Source: JBGSPQ01 sp041738505 (GTDB taxonomy: Bacteria > Patescibacteriota > Gracilibacteria > UBA1369). Taken from it: 61,541 bases of DNA. This document shows positions 52,451-61,468 of this stretch, in pieces (position 1 is the first letter of the stretch; each line of letters starts with the position of its first letter). The DNA is taken from positions 1-61,541 of the forward strand of contig JBGSPQ010000032.1 of assembly GCA_041738505.1 (NCBI GenBank), given 5' to 3'. Below the pieces are notes generated by a model. It searched no databases, had not been told where the DNA came from, and was given only the letters and a program-made list of their open reading frames with translations. A program made the position numbers and the translations under genes.

Positions 52451-52999
52451 ATGAAAAAAACAATGCTAAAATTCATTTTTGCCGCAACTGTTGCATTGTT
52501 ATTGATACCAATATCTTCTGCCCAAACCACCGTTCCTCCAATCATTCCCGGACAACCCGACGACACCACCGCCGAAACTCTAATAATTCCCCATACCAAT
52601 ACAGGAGCGGATGCCGGCTTATATTTCCAAAGAGTGTATCTGCCCGAAATCACCAGAGTGGTGATTTCAATCGCCGGAGCCGCGGCGTTTTTGTTTATTA
52701 TCATCGGCGGAATCCAGATTTTAACCGCCTACGGTGACGAAGAAAAAATCACCACCGCAAAAAAAACCATCACCTATGCCATAATCGGTCTGCTTGTCGC
52801 CTTGCTATCCTACGCCATTGTTTCCATCATCAGCGGAGTGCAGATTTCAAACCCCGACATGGGATCACAGGAATGGCAGGACGCAAACAAAGGACTTGAT
52901 GATGAGCAAATGAATGAAAAAGCCGAGCTCCAGGAAAAATATAAAGATGTCCCCGGTTCGGGTGACATGAGTCTGGAAGAATTACAACAAATGGAATAA
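52451..52999 (+). CDS. T4SS_pilin-like protein 3
   Basis: 182 aa. Signal peptide (to about 24, SSAQ), two helices (about 67-94, 104-133) joined by TAYGDEEKITTAKKT, and a long hydrophilic acidic tail (about 137-182). It starts one base after the previous stop, so translation is closely coupled. Confidence 0.75.
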   Translation: MKKTMLKFIFAATVALLLIPISSAQTTVPPIIPGQPDDTTAETLIIPHTNTGADAGLYFQRVYLPEITRVVISIAGAAAFLFIIIGGIQILTAYGDEEKITTAKKTITYAIIGLLVALLSYAIVSIISGVQISNPDMGSQEWQDANKGLDDEQMNEKAELQEKYKDVPGSGDMSLEELQQME

Positions 53000-53011
53000 A
53001 AAAAACTCCAT

Positions 53012-53419
53012 ATGCATAAAATAAAAATTAAAAAACATATCATTTCGGGATTGATTTTTTGCGCGCTAATCATCGGATCTCTTGGTATAAACCTTGCACT
53101 GGCGCAATCACCCGAAATATATCCCTCCGTTATAGACATCAAGGGCACCACCGGAGATCAAATAAATTATCTGCGCAGACTGCCGGGCGGCGACTGGAAA
53201 GGAATACTCGCCAACATTATCAAACTCATTCTGCAAATAACCGGATCACTTACGGTAATTTCCTTTACCGTCGGAGGGGTTATGATGATTACATCACAGG
53301 GAAACGAAGAAAAGACAACCAAAGGCAAAAATATTCTGCTTTGGTCTGTGCTTGCTCTTATAATTATAGCGGTATCATACGCTATAGTGCTGGGTATAAC
53401 CCAATTACAACTAATCTGA
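53012..53419 (+). CDS. T4SS_pilin-like protein 4
   Basis: 135 aa. Signal peptide (to about 33, ALAQ), an exposed segment SPEIYPSVIDIKGTTGDQ, and two helices joined by TSQGNEEKTTKGKN. It ends TGA, overlapping the next ATG (ATGA-type, shared A at 53419). UGA must therefore terminate here. Confidence 0.75.
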   Translation: MHKIKIKKHIISGLIFCALIIGSLGINLALAQSPEIYPSVIDIKGTTGDQINYLRRLPGGDWKGILANIIKLILQITGSLTVISFTVGGVMMITSQGNEEKTTKGKNILLWSVLALIIIAVSYAIVLGITQLQLI

Positions 53420-53970
53420 TGAAAAAACCTCTGATACAATTCATATTATCACTTGTACTGCTGGCAATACCTTTGGCATCGCTGACCATGCCTCTTGTCG
53501 CACTCGCGGAGAACGGCGAGGAAACACCAAAAGGATTTGTATTGGATTCTAGTTTAAAACCGGAATACGCCACAAATATTGAAGTTGAGGGCACCGGCAA
53601 CAGAGCATCTCTGGCCAACGCCGTACTGCAAATGATGGCTGGCGGGCTGATTTATCTGGCCGGCCCGATTGCCGTTTTAATGCTGGCTTTCGGCGGACTG
53701 CGCTACATAACATCCCGTGGCGACCAGACACAAATGGAGGAAGCCAAAAAAACAATTACCTGGGCTATAGCCGGACTGATTGTCATAATTCTTTCCTGGG
53801 CGATTATCACCAATATCATGTGGATATCACTGCACGGAGGAACCATTGGCACAGACAAAGAAGCCGATTATACCAAGCTCCCCGCCACCGAACAAACCAC
53901 GCCGGCAGCAGCGGGAGAAACAGCACCGGCAACTGAAACGCCACCCGGTGGCGAACCCACCCCTGAATAA
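53419..53970 (+). CDS. T4SS_pilin-like protein 5
   Basis: 183 aa from ATG 53419. Signal peptide (to about 32, ALAE), an exposed region, two helices (about 67-93, 103-133) joined by TSRGDQTQMEEAKKT, and a Thr/Pro/Glu-rich tail. The longer overlapping upstream frame is not used because it lacks a signal peptide and overlaps gene 4. It converges with metG, seven bases apart. Confidence 0.75.
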   Translation: MKKPLIQFILSLVLLAIPLASLTMPLVALAENGEETPKGFVLDSSLKPEYATNIEVEGTGNRASLANAVLQMMAGGLIYLAGPIAVLMLAFGGLRYITSRGDQTQMEEAKKTITWAIAGLIVIILSWAIITNIMWISLHGGTIGTDKEADYTKLPATEQTTPAAAGETAPATETPPGGEPTPE

Positions 53971-53977
53971 CAATCCT

Positions 53978-55495
53978 CTACTCCTCCACCCTGCCAAACA
54001 ACGGCTCGGCTTTTTCTACGGCCGCACCGCTTTCAAGCCCGCCCCACTCTTTGGCTTTTTCATAATGGATACCGGTCGCCGAAATCCCCAGATACCCCAA
54101 AATCTTTTCCGCCGCCTCCGGCAGAAACGGCAAAAGCAGTAAACCCAGATGACGGATGATTTCCAGCAAATCGTACATCACATCTTTTAATTTTTCCGGA
54201 TTTTCTTTGGCCAGCACCCACGGTTTGGTATCCTCAACATACTTATTGGCAAAGAACCCCAGGTCCGTAACCGCCTCCAACGCCTTCTTTAAATCAAACT
54301 CATCAATCGCCTTTTCATAATCTTTCCAAACCTCCGCCGTTTTGGCTTCCGCAAGTTTGTTAACGATTGCCGGTTCCGGAACTTTTCCTTCAAAATATTT
54401 GCCCGCCATCGCAGTAACGCGACTTACCAGATTACCGATATTATTTGCCAGCTCTCCATCGTAAACCGCCTTAAAACGCTCTTTGCTAAAATCCCCATCG
54501 TCTGTTGTCGGAATTTCCTTCAGTACATAATATCGCAGGGCATCCGTGCCGAATTTTTCAACATACTCCGCGGGATCCACCACATTGTTCAAGGATTTAC
54601 TCATTTTTTTACCTTCGGAAGTGATAAACCCATGCACGTAAATCGCCTTGGGCAAGGGCAACCCGGCCGCCAAAAGCATGCCTATCCAAATCGCCGAATG
54701 AAAACGCAGAATATCCTTGCCAATCACATGCACGTCCGCCGGCCAGAATTTCTTAAACGACTCGCTGTCCTCGTCAAAACCGATTCCGTTTAAATAATTG
54801 GAAAGCGCGTCGCACCACACATACATCACCTGCCCGTCATCATCCGGAACATCAATCCCCCATTTTAAAACCGTCTTCGGACGCGAAAAACTTACATCCC
54901 TAAGCCCATCCTTAATCACCTGCAAAATCTCGTGCTTGCGCGATTCCGGCACAACCCTCAATTCCCCCGATTCAATCACGCTCCCGATTTTTTCCGAATA
55001 TTTGGATAATTTAAAAAACCAGTTTTCCTCTTTCAATTTTTCCGGAGCCTTGTCGTGATTGGGACATTTGCCCTCAACCAAATCCTTTTCCAGCACAAAA
55101 GCCTCACACCCCACGCAATACAAACCTTCGTAAGAATCCTTGTAAATATCCCCGGCCTCCACCAGTTTTCGCCATAATTTTTGAGCCCCTTTTTTATGAT
55201 TTTCATCGGTTGTGCGAATAAAACCGTCATTGGAAAGATTCAGCATCTTCTTTAGCGTCCGGAATTTATCCGCGTTTTCATCGGCCAGCTCTTTGGGTTC
55301 TTTGCCTTGATCTTTCGCGGTCTGCACCAGTTTAACACCATGCTCGTCCGTACCGGTAAGAAAGAAAACGTCCTCCCCTTTCACCCGGTGATGGCGGGCC
55401 AGTACATCGGCCTGCACAGCCTCCAGCGCGAACCCGATATGAGGTTTGGCGTTAACATACGGAATGGAAGTGGTCACATAATATTTTTGAGACAT
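53978..55495 (-). CDS. metG: methionyl-tRNA synthetase
   Basis: Charges tRNA-Met. 505 aa class I synthetase: the HIGH-type motif YVNAKPHIGFALE, a zinc knuckle CVGCEAFVLEKDLVEGKCPNHD, WCDALSNYLNGIG, and KMSKS in GKKMSKSLNN, followed by the anticodon-binding helices. The C-terminal tRNA-binding OB domain is absent, as in many short forms. It lies alone between two pilus-related clusters. Confidence 0.96.
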   Translation of the reverse strand: MSQKYYVTTSIPYVNAKPHIGFALEAVQADVLARHHRVKGEDVFFLTGTDEHGVKLVQTAKDQGKEPKELADENADKFRTLKKMLNLSNDGFIRTTDENHKKGAQKLWRKLVEAGDIYKDSYEGLYCVGCEAFVLEKDLVEGKCPNHDKAPEKLKEENWFFKLSKYSEKIGSVIESGELRVVPESRKHEILQVIKDGLRDVSFSRPKTVLKWGIDVPDDDGQVMYVWCDALSNYLNGIGFDEDSESFKKFWPADVHVIGKDILRFHSAIWIGMLLAAGLPLPKAIYVHGFITSEGKKMSKSLNNVVDPAEYVEKFGTDALRYYVLKEIPTTDDGDFSKERFKAVYDGELANNIGNLVSRVTAMAGKYFEGKVPEPAIVNKLAEAKTAEVWKDYEKAIDEFDLKKALEAVTDLGFFANKYVEDTKPWVLAKENPEKLKDVMYDLLEIIRHLGLLLLPFLPEAAEKILGYLGISATGIHYEKAKEWGGLESGAAVEKAEPLFGRVEE

Positions 55496-55593
55496 AAATT
55501 TGACTGTAAAAAAAGAGATTCAGCCACTTAATTTAAGCGGTCAAACCGAACAATGTCAAACCTCCCCCCTTTATTTACGTGAAAGGCTAAAAA

Positions 55594-56922
55594 TTAAATG
55601 GGTTTGATTCCAAACCCCGAAACCGCGGACGGACTCTTTTGCAGCATACCGGGCAAAATCTTAAAAGGACTGTCCACGTCATCGGTGGTGGTGTCGGTGC
55701 GGTACAAAGAAAAGTTAAACACCGGCAGAAAAGAACTTAACCGCAATTTAGCGTTAATACTCTGTCTAACCTCCCCCCCGCGCGAATAACCGTCCGCGCG
55801 AATATCGGCAAATTCACGAACAATACTGTTATCTTCATCCCCCGCCGTAATGATTCTGTAATAAATATTGGCATACTGCGGAGTGGTTTCCGGATTGATT
55901 CCAATCAAATCGGGATTCACCATATTGGTCAATGTCACGTAATTTCTGGTGTGAGTACGAATAAATGTATCAATATTGCATTGAGTCATAACAACTTCGC
56001 CCCGGGCGGATCCAATAGTCGTATCGGAAACTTCCGAAACATAACACTGCCTGGCATAACTGAATCCGGCCTTATACCAGGGAATATCATCAACCTTGGC
56101 AAACTCCCCCACTTTAATAACATCCTGAATAACCGGCGCAAAACAATTAACATTGTAATTGCTAAGCATGCCCGGCGTCCCGATACACACCGGCCGTTCC
56201 GCCGAAACATTCTCCGTCGCCGGATAAAAATCGGAAATCGCGTCCGTTTTTAATAAATCGGGACTATCACAATTCCCCGCCACGCACGGATTCCCAAAAA
56301 CCTTCCAGCGCAAAATGTCAAAATCATCAAGTTTTATTGGTCTTTCTCCGTTATGCCCGTCGTCAATTTTAATATCATACAAACGTTCATGATCAAAATT
56401 CACATAATACTGAACCAAAAATTGCTGAATATTATTAACATCGCCATTTTCATTCACAGTAAACAAAGGAATGGTCACGCTTTCGTTCAAAGGCAGAACA
56501 TTGTAAGTCAAATCTGTAAAACCGCTCCCCGGGTCATAAAGAACACTTTTGGGAATCGCGCTGTCCGGCCCCAGAAATACGGGCTGATCATCCGGGAAAT
56601 ACGGATACATATCACCCTTATTATCGATAGTATATTCATAATTAAGATTTTCATCTTCCTGTCCCGCATCAATATCGGGATAAACCACAACATCCTGATA
56701 CCCCGGCAGATTTTCGGCAAGATCCAATAGCGCGCTTTCCATGCCCGCCTCCGCGGCAAAATAAGCCTGCCCGGCCGCCACAATATCCGCCGTCTGACGA
56801 ATCTCCCGCACAATCAAAGTGCTTAAACCCAAAGTCAAAGTAAGCAAAACCCCCATCACCAGAATCGCGACCAGCAAGGCGCTGGCCCTTTTTCCCCCCC
56901 GGATTTTATTTATGTTTATCAT
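55594..56922 (-). CDS. PilX-like type IV pilus minor protein
   Basis: 442 aa, last gene of the pilus operon. A basic start (NINKIRGGKRASA), an N-terminal hydrophobic helix (about 13-38, ALLVAILVMGVLLTLTLGLS) and an AAEAGMESALLDL segment typical of PilX/PulK-type N-termini. A large extracellular domain (about 70-442) holds several Cys residues. The ATGA overlap with the PilW-like gene implies coupling. Minor pilins like this tip or prime the pilus. Confidence 0.78.
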   Translation of the reverse strand: MININKIRGGKRASALLVAILVMGVLLTLTLGLSTLIVREIRQTADIVAAGQAYFAAEAGMESALLDLAENLPGYQDVVVYPDIDAGQEDENLNYEYTIDNKGDMYPYFPDDQPVFLGPDSAIPKSVLYDPGSGFTDLTYNVLPLNESVTIPLFTVNENGDVNNIQQFLVQYYVNFDHERLYDIKIDDGHNGERPIKLDDFDILRWKVFGNPCVAGNCDSPDLLKTDAISDFYPATENVSAERPVCIGTPGMLSNYNVNCFAPVIQDVIKVGEFAKVDDIPWYKAGFSYARQCYVSEVSDTTIGSARGEVVMTQCNIDTFIRTHTRNYVTLTNMVNPDLIGINPETTPQYANIYYRIITAGDEDNSIVREFADIRADGYSRGGEVRQSINAKLRLSSFLPVFNFSLYRTDTTTDDVDSPFKILPGMLQKSPSAVSGFGIKPI

Positions 56923-57620
56923 ATCGCTCTGGTATAAACACGTGAAGAAATTGTGGTCTGAAACTGATAATCAAATTTAATGTTGGAATCCTCGGCATTA
57001 CCTACATTTAAAAATATCGTAACTTTGGGCTGAAACTGCACGGCGTTGTTCCTGTAATTTAAACTGCTGTATGGATTAACCTCCGGAAAAATCGCGAACG
57101 ACGCATATTTAACATCTATACTTTCCGAAAAAACATCTCTAAATTCCTCATATCCCGGAATCGGCATCCAATTTCCGTTTTCAGAATACCATTTTTTAAC
57201 TTTAATACGCTTTTTGCCGGTCTCAAAATCTTCTTCAATTTTATAAGCGGACTTTTCCAATCCACCCTTTTTAATCAATGATAAGACATTGGATTTCCCC
57301 GCGACAACCTGCCCCAACGCCTCCGAATCACATAAAGCCTGCACCATAATTATAGATACTCCCTGCTCATAACAATCATAATCTATCGCGCTCAAGCGCA
57401 CATCCTCGGCAAAATCATCCATAAAAACCCGCAGTTCCGAATACATTTTTCGCACCTCGTTGGCCTGTCTCTGCGACCGCACAATCCCCAGATACGACTG
57501 AGACACAATCCCCAGAAAAACCGTAAAAAGCATTATGCTGATTAACAGTTCAATCAAAGTAAATCCTTTTTTGAGTGATTTTTTCGGCTTATTCCTTTTT
57601 GTGATTTTATAAAAAATCAT
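56919..57620 (-). CDS. PilW-like prepilin
   Basis: 233 aa. Prepilin peptidase site KKGFTLIELLISIMLF with cleavage expected after Gly, and the family Glu5 of the mature helix. The extended basic leader (KITKRNKPKKSLKKG) is usual for a cleaved prepilin. The C-terminal beta domain has a Cys pair (YDCYEQG, ALCDSE). A minor pilin of the operon. The stop overlaps the PilX-like start. Confidence 0.82.
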   Translation of the reverse strand: MIFYKITKRNKPKKSLKKGFTLIELLISIMLFTVFLGIVSQSYLGIVRSQRQANEVRKMYSELRVFMDDFAEDVRLSAIDYDCYEQGVSIIMVQALCDSEALGQVVAGKSNVLSLIKKGGLEKSAYKIEEDFETGKKRIKVKKWYSENGNWMPIPGYEEFRDVFSESIDVKYASFAIFPEVNPYSSLNYRNNAVQFQPKVTIFLNVGNAEDSNIKFDYQFQTTISSRVYTRAI

Positions 57621-57629
57621 TTTTTAAAT

Positions 57630-58295
57630 TTATTGACCCTCGTACCAATCGGTTAATTCGGTATCCAGACGGACGACCTTTGGCCTTCCCGCCTCAATCC
57701 ATTCAACATAACTGGCCACCCGAATTTTTTTTAACTCCCCCGGTTTTTCATAATCGGTCGGTACTTTTTTAATTGAAATATATCTTCGAAAAGGAGTTTC
57801 CTCCCCAGTCTGAAAACCAACGCTGTGCCCGTACCTGAACTCTCCGCTTCCCTCATCAACCACAAACTTCTTTATCAAAGTCTCGTCTCCGCTCAATTCA
57901 TCCGCATCCAAAACCTTAAGTTGCCACGGGGTGTGATTGATCAACATGGACGGAGTGGTAATCGGCGCATTGGCGGTTTCCACCGCATTCAAATCAATAG
58001 TATAAAACTGCTCCTGATCCGATGAATTCAATGACTGCCCCCATATTGACGTTCCTTTTAAAGTCCCTTCAAACCGCGCCCCCAACAACCAATTGGAATC
58101 GCGAATGTTGCGCACCCCCTCGATCCCCTCCTGCGCCAGACCGTAGGCAATCAGAGTATTAAGGTTTTCATTGTTGCTCCTGATAATTGATACCAACAGA
58201 TTGGTCGCCGCGAAAATAACCAGCACCAGCACTGTCATGGAAACCAGCAGTTCCGGTAGAGTAAATCCCTTTTTGTGATTATGCCTGTTCTCCAT
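57630..58295 (-). CDS. PilV-like prepilin
   Basis: 221 aa. N-terminus HNHKKGFTLPELLVSMTVLV with the Gly-Phe cleavage site and conserved Glu, a helix, then EGVRNIRDSNWLLGARF, a motif seen in PilV-type minor pilins of Patescibacteria. It overlaps the end of the GspH/PilE-like gene by 17 bases. Confidence 0.82.
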   Translation of the reverse strand: MENRHNHKKGFTLPELLVSMTVLVLVIFAATNLLVSIIRSNNENLNTLIAYGLAQEGIEGVRNIRDSNWLLGARFEGTLKGTSIWGQSLNSSDQEQFYTIDLNAVETANAPITTPSMLINHTPWQLKVLDADELSGDETLIKKFVVDEGSGEFRYGHSVGFQTGEETPFRRYISIKKVPTDYEKPGELKKIRVASYVEWIEAGRPKVVRLDTELTDWYEGQ

Positions 58296-58878
58296 AAACT
58301 CTTTCGATTAAACCTGTGGAAGTATCAAATCTCACAAACTTTTCATTATCGCCGTTTGGCAATCTCACCCCGAATTTAATAAATGGAGAAAATTGCGCAA
58401 CCAGAGAAAGCGGCTGGTTCATTTCAACCAGCGACACCCTCGCAAAAGGAGGTTTGAATAAAATCAAAAGTTCATCTGCCTCGTTTTCCGGCATAAATTT
58501 TTCAATCATAAAAAGCTCAAAATCCGCGTCAGTTTCATATTTGCGCATTGTCTTTTGGTTAAGATCGCAAATATCGGCTTTATCCTGGGTGACTGCAAAA
58601 TACGGAGTTTCCACATATTGAATCTGCGTCTCCCCCTCCGCGGGATTCTTGGTAAAATACATCCCGTAACATTTACTGCCCGAATCGGCTTCAACCCTGC
58701 CGCTCTTGCTCAAACCCTGTTGCATCTTAAGAGCGCTGACCAATCCGTCCGCGGTCAAATCTATCTGCGCACTTCTCCTGGCCCCGCCGTAAGCGTTCAC
58801 CGCCAAAACCGCCAGTATCGCGATTATGGCGATTACAATCAACATTTCTATTAGTGTAAATGCTTTCTTTTCGCTCAT
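58279..58878 (-). CDS. GspH/PilE-like prepilin
   Basis: 199 aa. N-terminus SEKKAFTLIEMLIVIAIIAI with the prepilin signature, but Ala rather than Gly at the cleavage position, which many peptidases accept. The beta-rich globular domain has two Cys residues (SKCYGM, DICDLN). It is the first of the four pseudopilins after pilC. Confidence 0.82.
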   Translation of the reverse strand: MSEKKAFTLIEMLIVIAIIAILAVLAVNAYGGARRSAQIDLTADGLVSALKMQQGLSKSGRVEADSGSKCYGMYFTKNPAEGETQIQYVETPYFAVTQDKADICDLNQKTMRKYETDADFELFMIEKFMPENEADELLILFKPPFARVSLVEMNQPLSLVAQFSPFIKFGVRLPNGDNEKFVRFDTSTGLIERVYGEQA

Positions 58879-58889
58879 GCGATTTAGGA

Positions 58890-60098
58890 TTAAACAAGCG
58901 AACTAAGCTGGAAAATCGGGGTTAAAATCGCCAGCGCCAGCACCGCCACCGTAATACCCACCAGAATAATCATCAAAGGTTCAAACAAACTCGTCAGCCT
59001 CTTTAAGGCGTTATCTATCTCTCTATCGTAATGCAAAGCGATTTTTTCTGAAATCAAACCCACAGAAGCGGACCTTTCCGCCACCCCGATCATCTGGCTG
59101 ACCGTTTCGGGAAACAGAAAAGGCGAGTCGGCCAAAGATTCGGAAATCTTCTGCCCCTGCTGAACTTTGGCAATCACCTCCCACGTTTTTAAACGGTAAA
59201 GTTCGCTGTTCAAAGAGGTGGCGATAATCTGCAGTGACTGAATAACCGGCAGACCGGCTTCAAACAAAATCCCCATCATACTAACAAAACGAAGCACCAG
59301 AACCTTGCGGATCAAAGTTCCCACAACCGGCACACGCAGACGGAACAAATCCCATTTATATCTGCCGTTGTCGGACTGTTTATAAATTTTAAAAAGAGCA
59401 TACAAAATCACCGCGCCGGCAATAATCGCCCACCAATAATTCTGCAAAACAAAACTGATAGCCAATAAAGCCTTGGTTGTCGGCGGAAATTCGCTCTCCT
59501 CAAGACCACCCTCTTTTAAAAGACCCGTCAGCCCGGGGATCACCCAAACCAACATTCCGGCTGCCACCACAATTAAAGTCAACAACACCACCAGCGGATA
59601 GACCGAAGCTGTAATCAATTTAACCTGCAGTTCATGACTCTTATCAAGCTGCTCGGAAAGCCTAAAAAGCATTTTATCCAAATTACCGGCCGCTTCACCA
59701 CTCCTTACCACGCCCACCTCCATATCGCCAAAAACATCGGGAAAGCGCGCCATAGACTCGGAAAATTTCTTACCCTGCGCCACCGAAAACACTATTGTAT
59801 CAAGAATTCTGCGGAACCTTTCGCTGGTTGTTCTGTTGGAAAGAATCTGCAAAGACTGCACCAGCGGAATGCCGGCATCAATCATTACCGCCAGCAGATG
59901 AAAGAAATAGGCTTTCTCCTCCAGCGGAACTCTGCTGTGATTAACCAGAAAATCATCTATTCTTACCCAAAAAGGCTGAGAGGCACTGTCATAAATACCA
60001 TAAATAACCTTGCGCCTTTTGGAGCCGCTCTGTTTCTGAACCCCTTTAATTAAGGACGAAACCTCTCTTTTGGATTGATTGATATTTTGTTGTTCCAT
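58890..60098 (-). CDS. pilC: type IV pilus inner-membrane platform protein PilC
   Basis: 402 aa, two T2SSF domains each followed by helices. VPLEEKAYFFHLLAVMIDAGIPLVQSLQIL and GEAAGNLDKMLFRLSEQ in the first, VLRFVSMMGILFEAGLPVIQSLQII and GVAERSASVGLISEKIA in the second. It couples the ATPases to pilin assembly. It starts one base after pilO. Confidence 0.95.
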   Translation of the reverse strand: MEQQNINQSKREVSSLIKGVQKQSGSKRRKVIYGIYDSASQPFWVRIDDFLVNHSRVPLEEKAYFFHLLAVMIDAGIPLVQSLQILSNRTTSERFRRILDTIVFSVAQGKKFSESMARFPDVFGDMEVGVVRSGEAAGNLDKMLFRLSEQLDKSHELQVKLITASVYPLVVLLTLIVVAAGMLVWVIPGLTGLLKEGGLEESEFPPTTKALLAISFVLQNYWWAIIAGAVILYALFKIYKQSDNGRYKWDLFRLRVPVVGTLIRKVLVLRFVSMMGILFEAGLPVIQSLQIIATSLNSELYRLKTWEVIAKVQQGQKISESLADSPFLFPETVSQMIGVAERSASVGLISEKIALHYDREIDNALKRLTSLFEPLMIILVGITVAVLALAILTPIFQLSSLV

Positions 60099-60099
60099 A

Positions 60100-60663
60100 T
60101 TAGATAACTCCCTGGAAGTAAGCTTCCATGTTAATGCTAAAATTTACGCGGGAAATACCCGTATCGGTTTCCCCAATCTGCACCGAAATATTTTTCACGG
60201 TCAATTTGCGAGTGTTGCCTTCAATATCACGCAGATAACTGATAAGCGAAGACTGGTTTCCCGTGATATTGGTGCTCACCGTAACTCTGGCCACCTCGCC
60301 GGAAAAAGAAGCTGTGGGAATCCCGAAATTAATACCCGTCATCAGCATATCGTTATCCTTGGCGATTTTACTTAAATCCAGAATAAGTTGATCCTGTCCC
60401 AGTTTTTCGGGGACCGCGCTCAGCGTTGTCTCCCGTGTTACTTCGGAAGTAAGCTGAAGTTCCTGCTGAAGCTGCTGCAAGTCAACAAGCTTGGCATTCA
60501 GTTCATTGCGCGCCACGGTCTTTTCCTCCCGGGCCAGTGACAATTGCGTAACCGAGTCCCATGTGGGCTTCACATAAAAGATACCTCCGGCCAGAGCGGC
60601 CAGAATCAACACCAGCGCAACCATCGGCGCCGCGGACTTATTGTTGGATAATGAGTTACTCAT
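60100..60663 (-). CDS. pilO: PilO-like pilus alignment protein
   Basis: 187 aa. N-terminal helix (about 13-31), coiled-coil (about 38-72, EEKTVARNELNAKLVDLQQL) and a ferredoxin-like periplasmic-type domain (about 75-187). It pairs with the PilN-like protein to align the assembly platform. 24 bases downstream of pilN. Confidence 0.82.
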   Translation of the reverse strand: MSNSLSNNKSAAPMVALVLILAALAGGIFYVKPTWDSVTQLSLAREEKTVARNELNAKLVDLQQLQQELQLTSEVTRETTLSAVPEKLGQDQLILDLSKIAKDNDMLMTGINFGIPTASFSGEVARVTVSTNITGNQSSLISYLRDIEGNTRKLTVKNISVQIGETDTGISRVNFSINMEAYFQGVI

Positions 60664-60687
60664 TTAAATTTATTATTATTTTGATTT

Positions 60688-61320
60688 TTATTGACGGGAA
60701 ATTCCTCCATCATCCGTTTCCGCCGCGGGATCATCCTCTGTTGGCGCGGTTTCCATCGGTGCGGTCTCCATCGGTGCGGTTTCCAGATAATCCATCATCA
60801 AGGCAAAACTGGCGCTCTTTTCGCCGCGATCGTTTTCACCCACGGAAACCGAAGGAATAATGGCATTCTTGAAATATGAACTGTCGTTAAAAACGGAAAT
60901 CACCTCGGCCACATCGTCCAAAGGATCTTTTGTTGTATTTCTGGAAGTGGAGTTAATATTGATTTTACCGCCCGCCGCTCCGCTATAAGACAAAAAGTTC
61001 ACTTTTGCCTCCTGAGTTGTGCCGTCATAAGGGATAAGCGACTGAATTCTGGAAATCACCCGCGACCAGATGATTTCTTCCTCTTTGATGCCCGCCAGAA
61101 ACACCTGCGCCGTTCGCGCGGCCTCCACCTTCTCACCCTCCAACAAAGAAATCTCATTATTCAAAGACACGATTTCGGCATCAATCTTGTCGTTCTCGCC
61201 CGAAACGGCCGCTTTCTGCAGGCTGAAAAACACCGCGGAGCCAATCACCGCGACCACAGCCACAACGGCAAAAATCAGAATCAGCGGACTACCGCCTACT
61301 TTGGAAGAAACATCATCCAT
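60688..61320 (-). CDS. pilN: PilN-like pilus alignment protein
   Basis: 210 aa. A short cytosolic start (MDDVSSKVGG), a helix (about 12-33, LILIFAVVAVVAVIGSAVFF), a coiled coil and a small extracytoplasmic domain, with a METAP repeat near the C-terminus. ATG 61320 is chosen because GGAGG lies 11 bases upstream, one of the few clear Shine-Dalgarno sites here. First gene of the pilus operon under the promoter at 61367-61395. Confidence 0.8.
   Translation of the reverse strand: MDDVSSKVGGSPLILIFAVVAVVAVIGSAVFFSLQKAAVSGENDKIDAEIVSLNNEISLLEGEKVEAARTAQVFLAGIKEEEIIWSRVISRIQSLIPYDGTTQEAKVNFLSYSGAAGGKININSTSRNTTKDPLDDVAEVISVFNDSSYFKNAIIPSVSVGENDRGEKSASFALMMDYLETAPMETAPMETAPTEDDPAAETDDGGISRQ
60746..60785 (-). 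repeat. 15-nt tandem repeat in pilN
   Basis: Two full and one partial copy of a 15-nt unit encode METAP repeats in the C-terminal tail of the PilN-like protein. Units at 60746-60760 and 60761-60775 differ at one base. Copy number changes would stay in frame. Confidence 0.85.
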
Positions 61321-61366
61321 GTTATTTGCGCCCTCCATATGGGAATATGTTATAAAATATCTATGT

Positions 61367-61395
61367 ATAATAACATTTTTTCGCTGTAATATCAA
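61367..61395 (-). promoter_or_regulatory. promoter of the pilN-pilX operon
   Basis: Reverse-strand TTGATA (61390-61395), a 17-bp spacer and TATTAT with a TG extension (61367-61372), giving a leader of about 40 nt before the GGAGG and ATG of pilN. Confidence 0.6.
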
Positions 61396-61468
61396 TGCAT
61401 ACGTAATGGTTCAATAGCTTGGAAACACTTGTGTAGAATAGAAGCAGGTGAAAATAACCCAAGCAAAT

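Noticed and set aside
60746..60785. Phase-variation repeat in pilN
   Set aside because: The unit is 15 nt, so copy changes stay in frame and would change length only, not switch expression.
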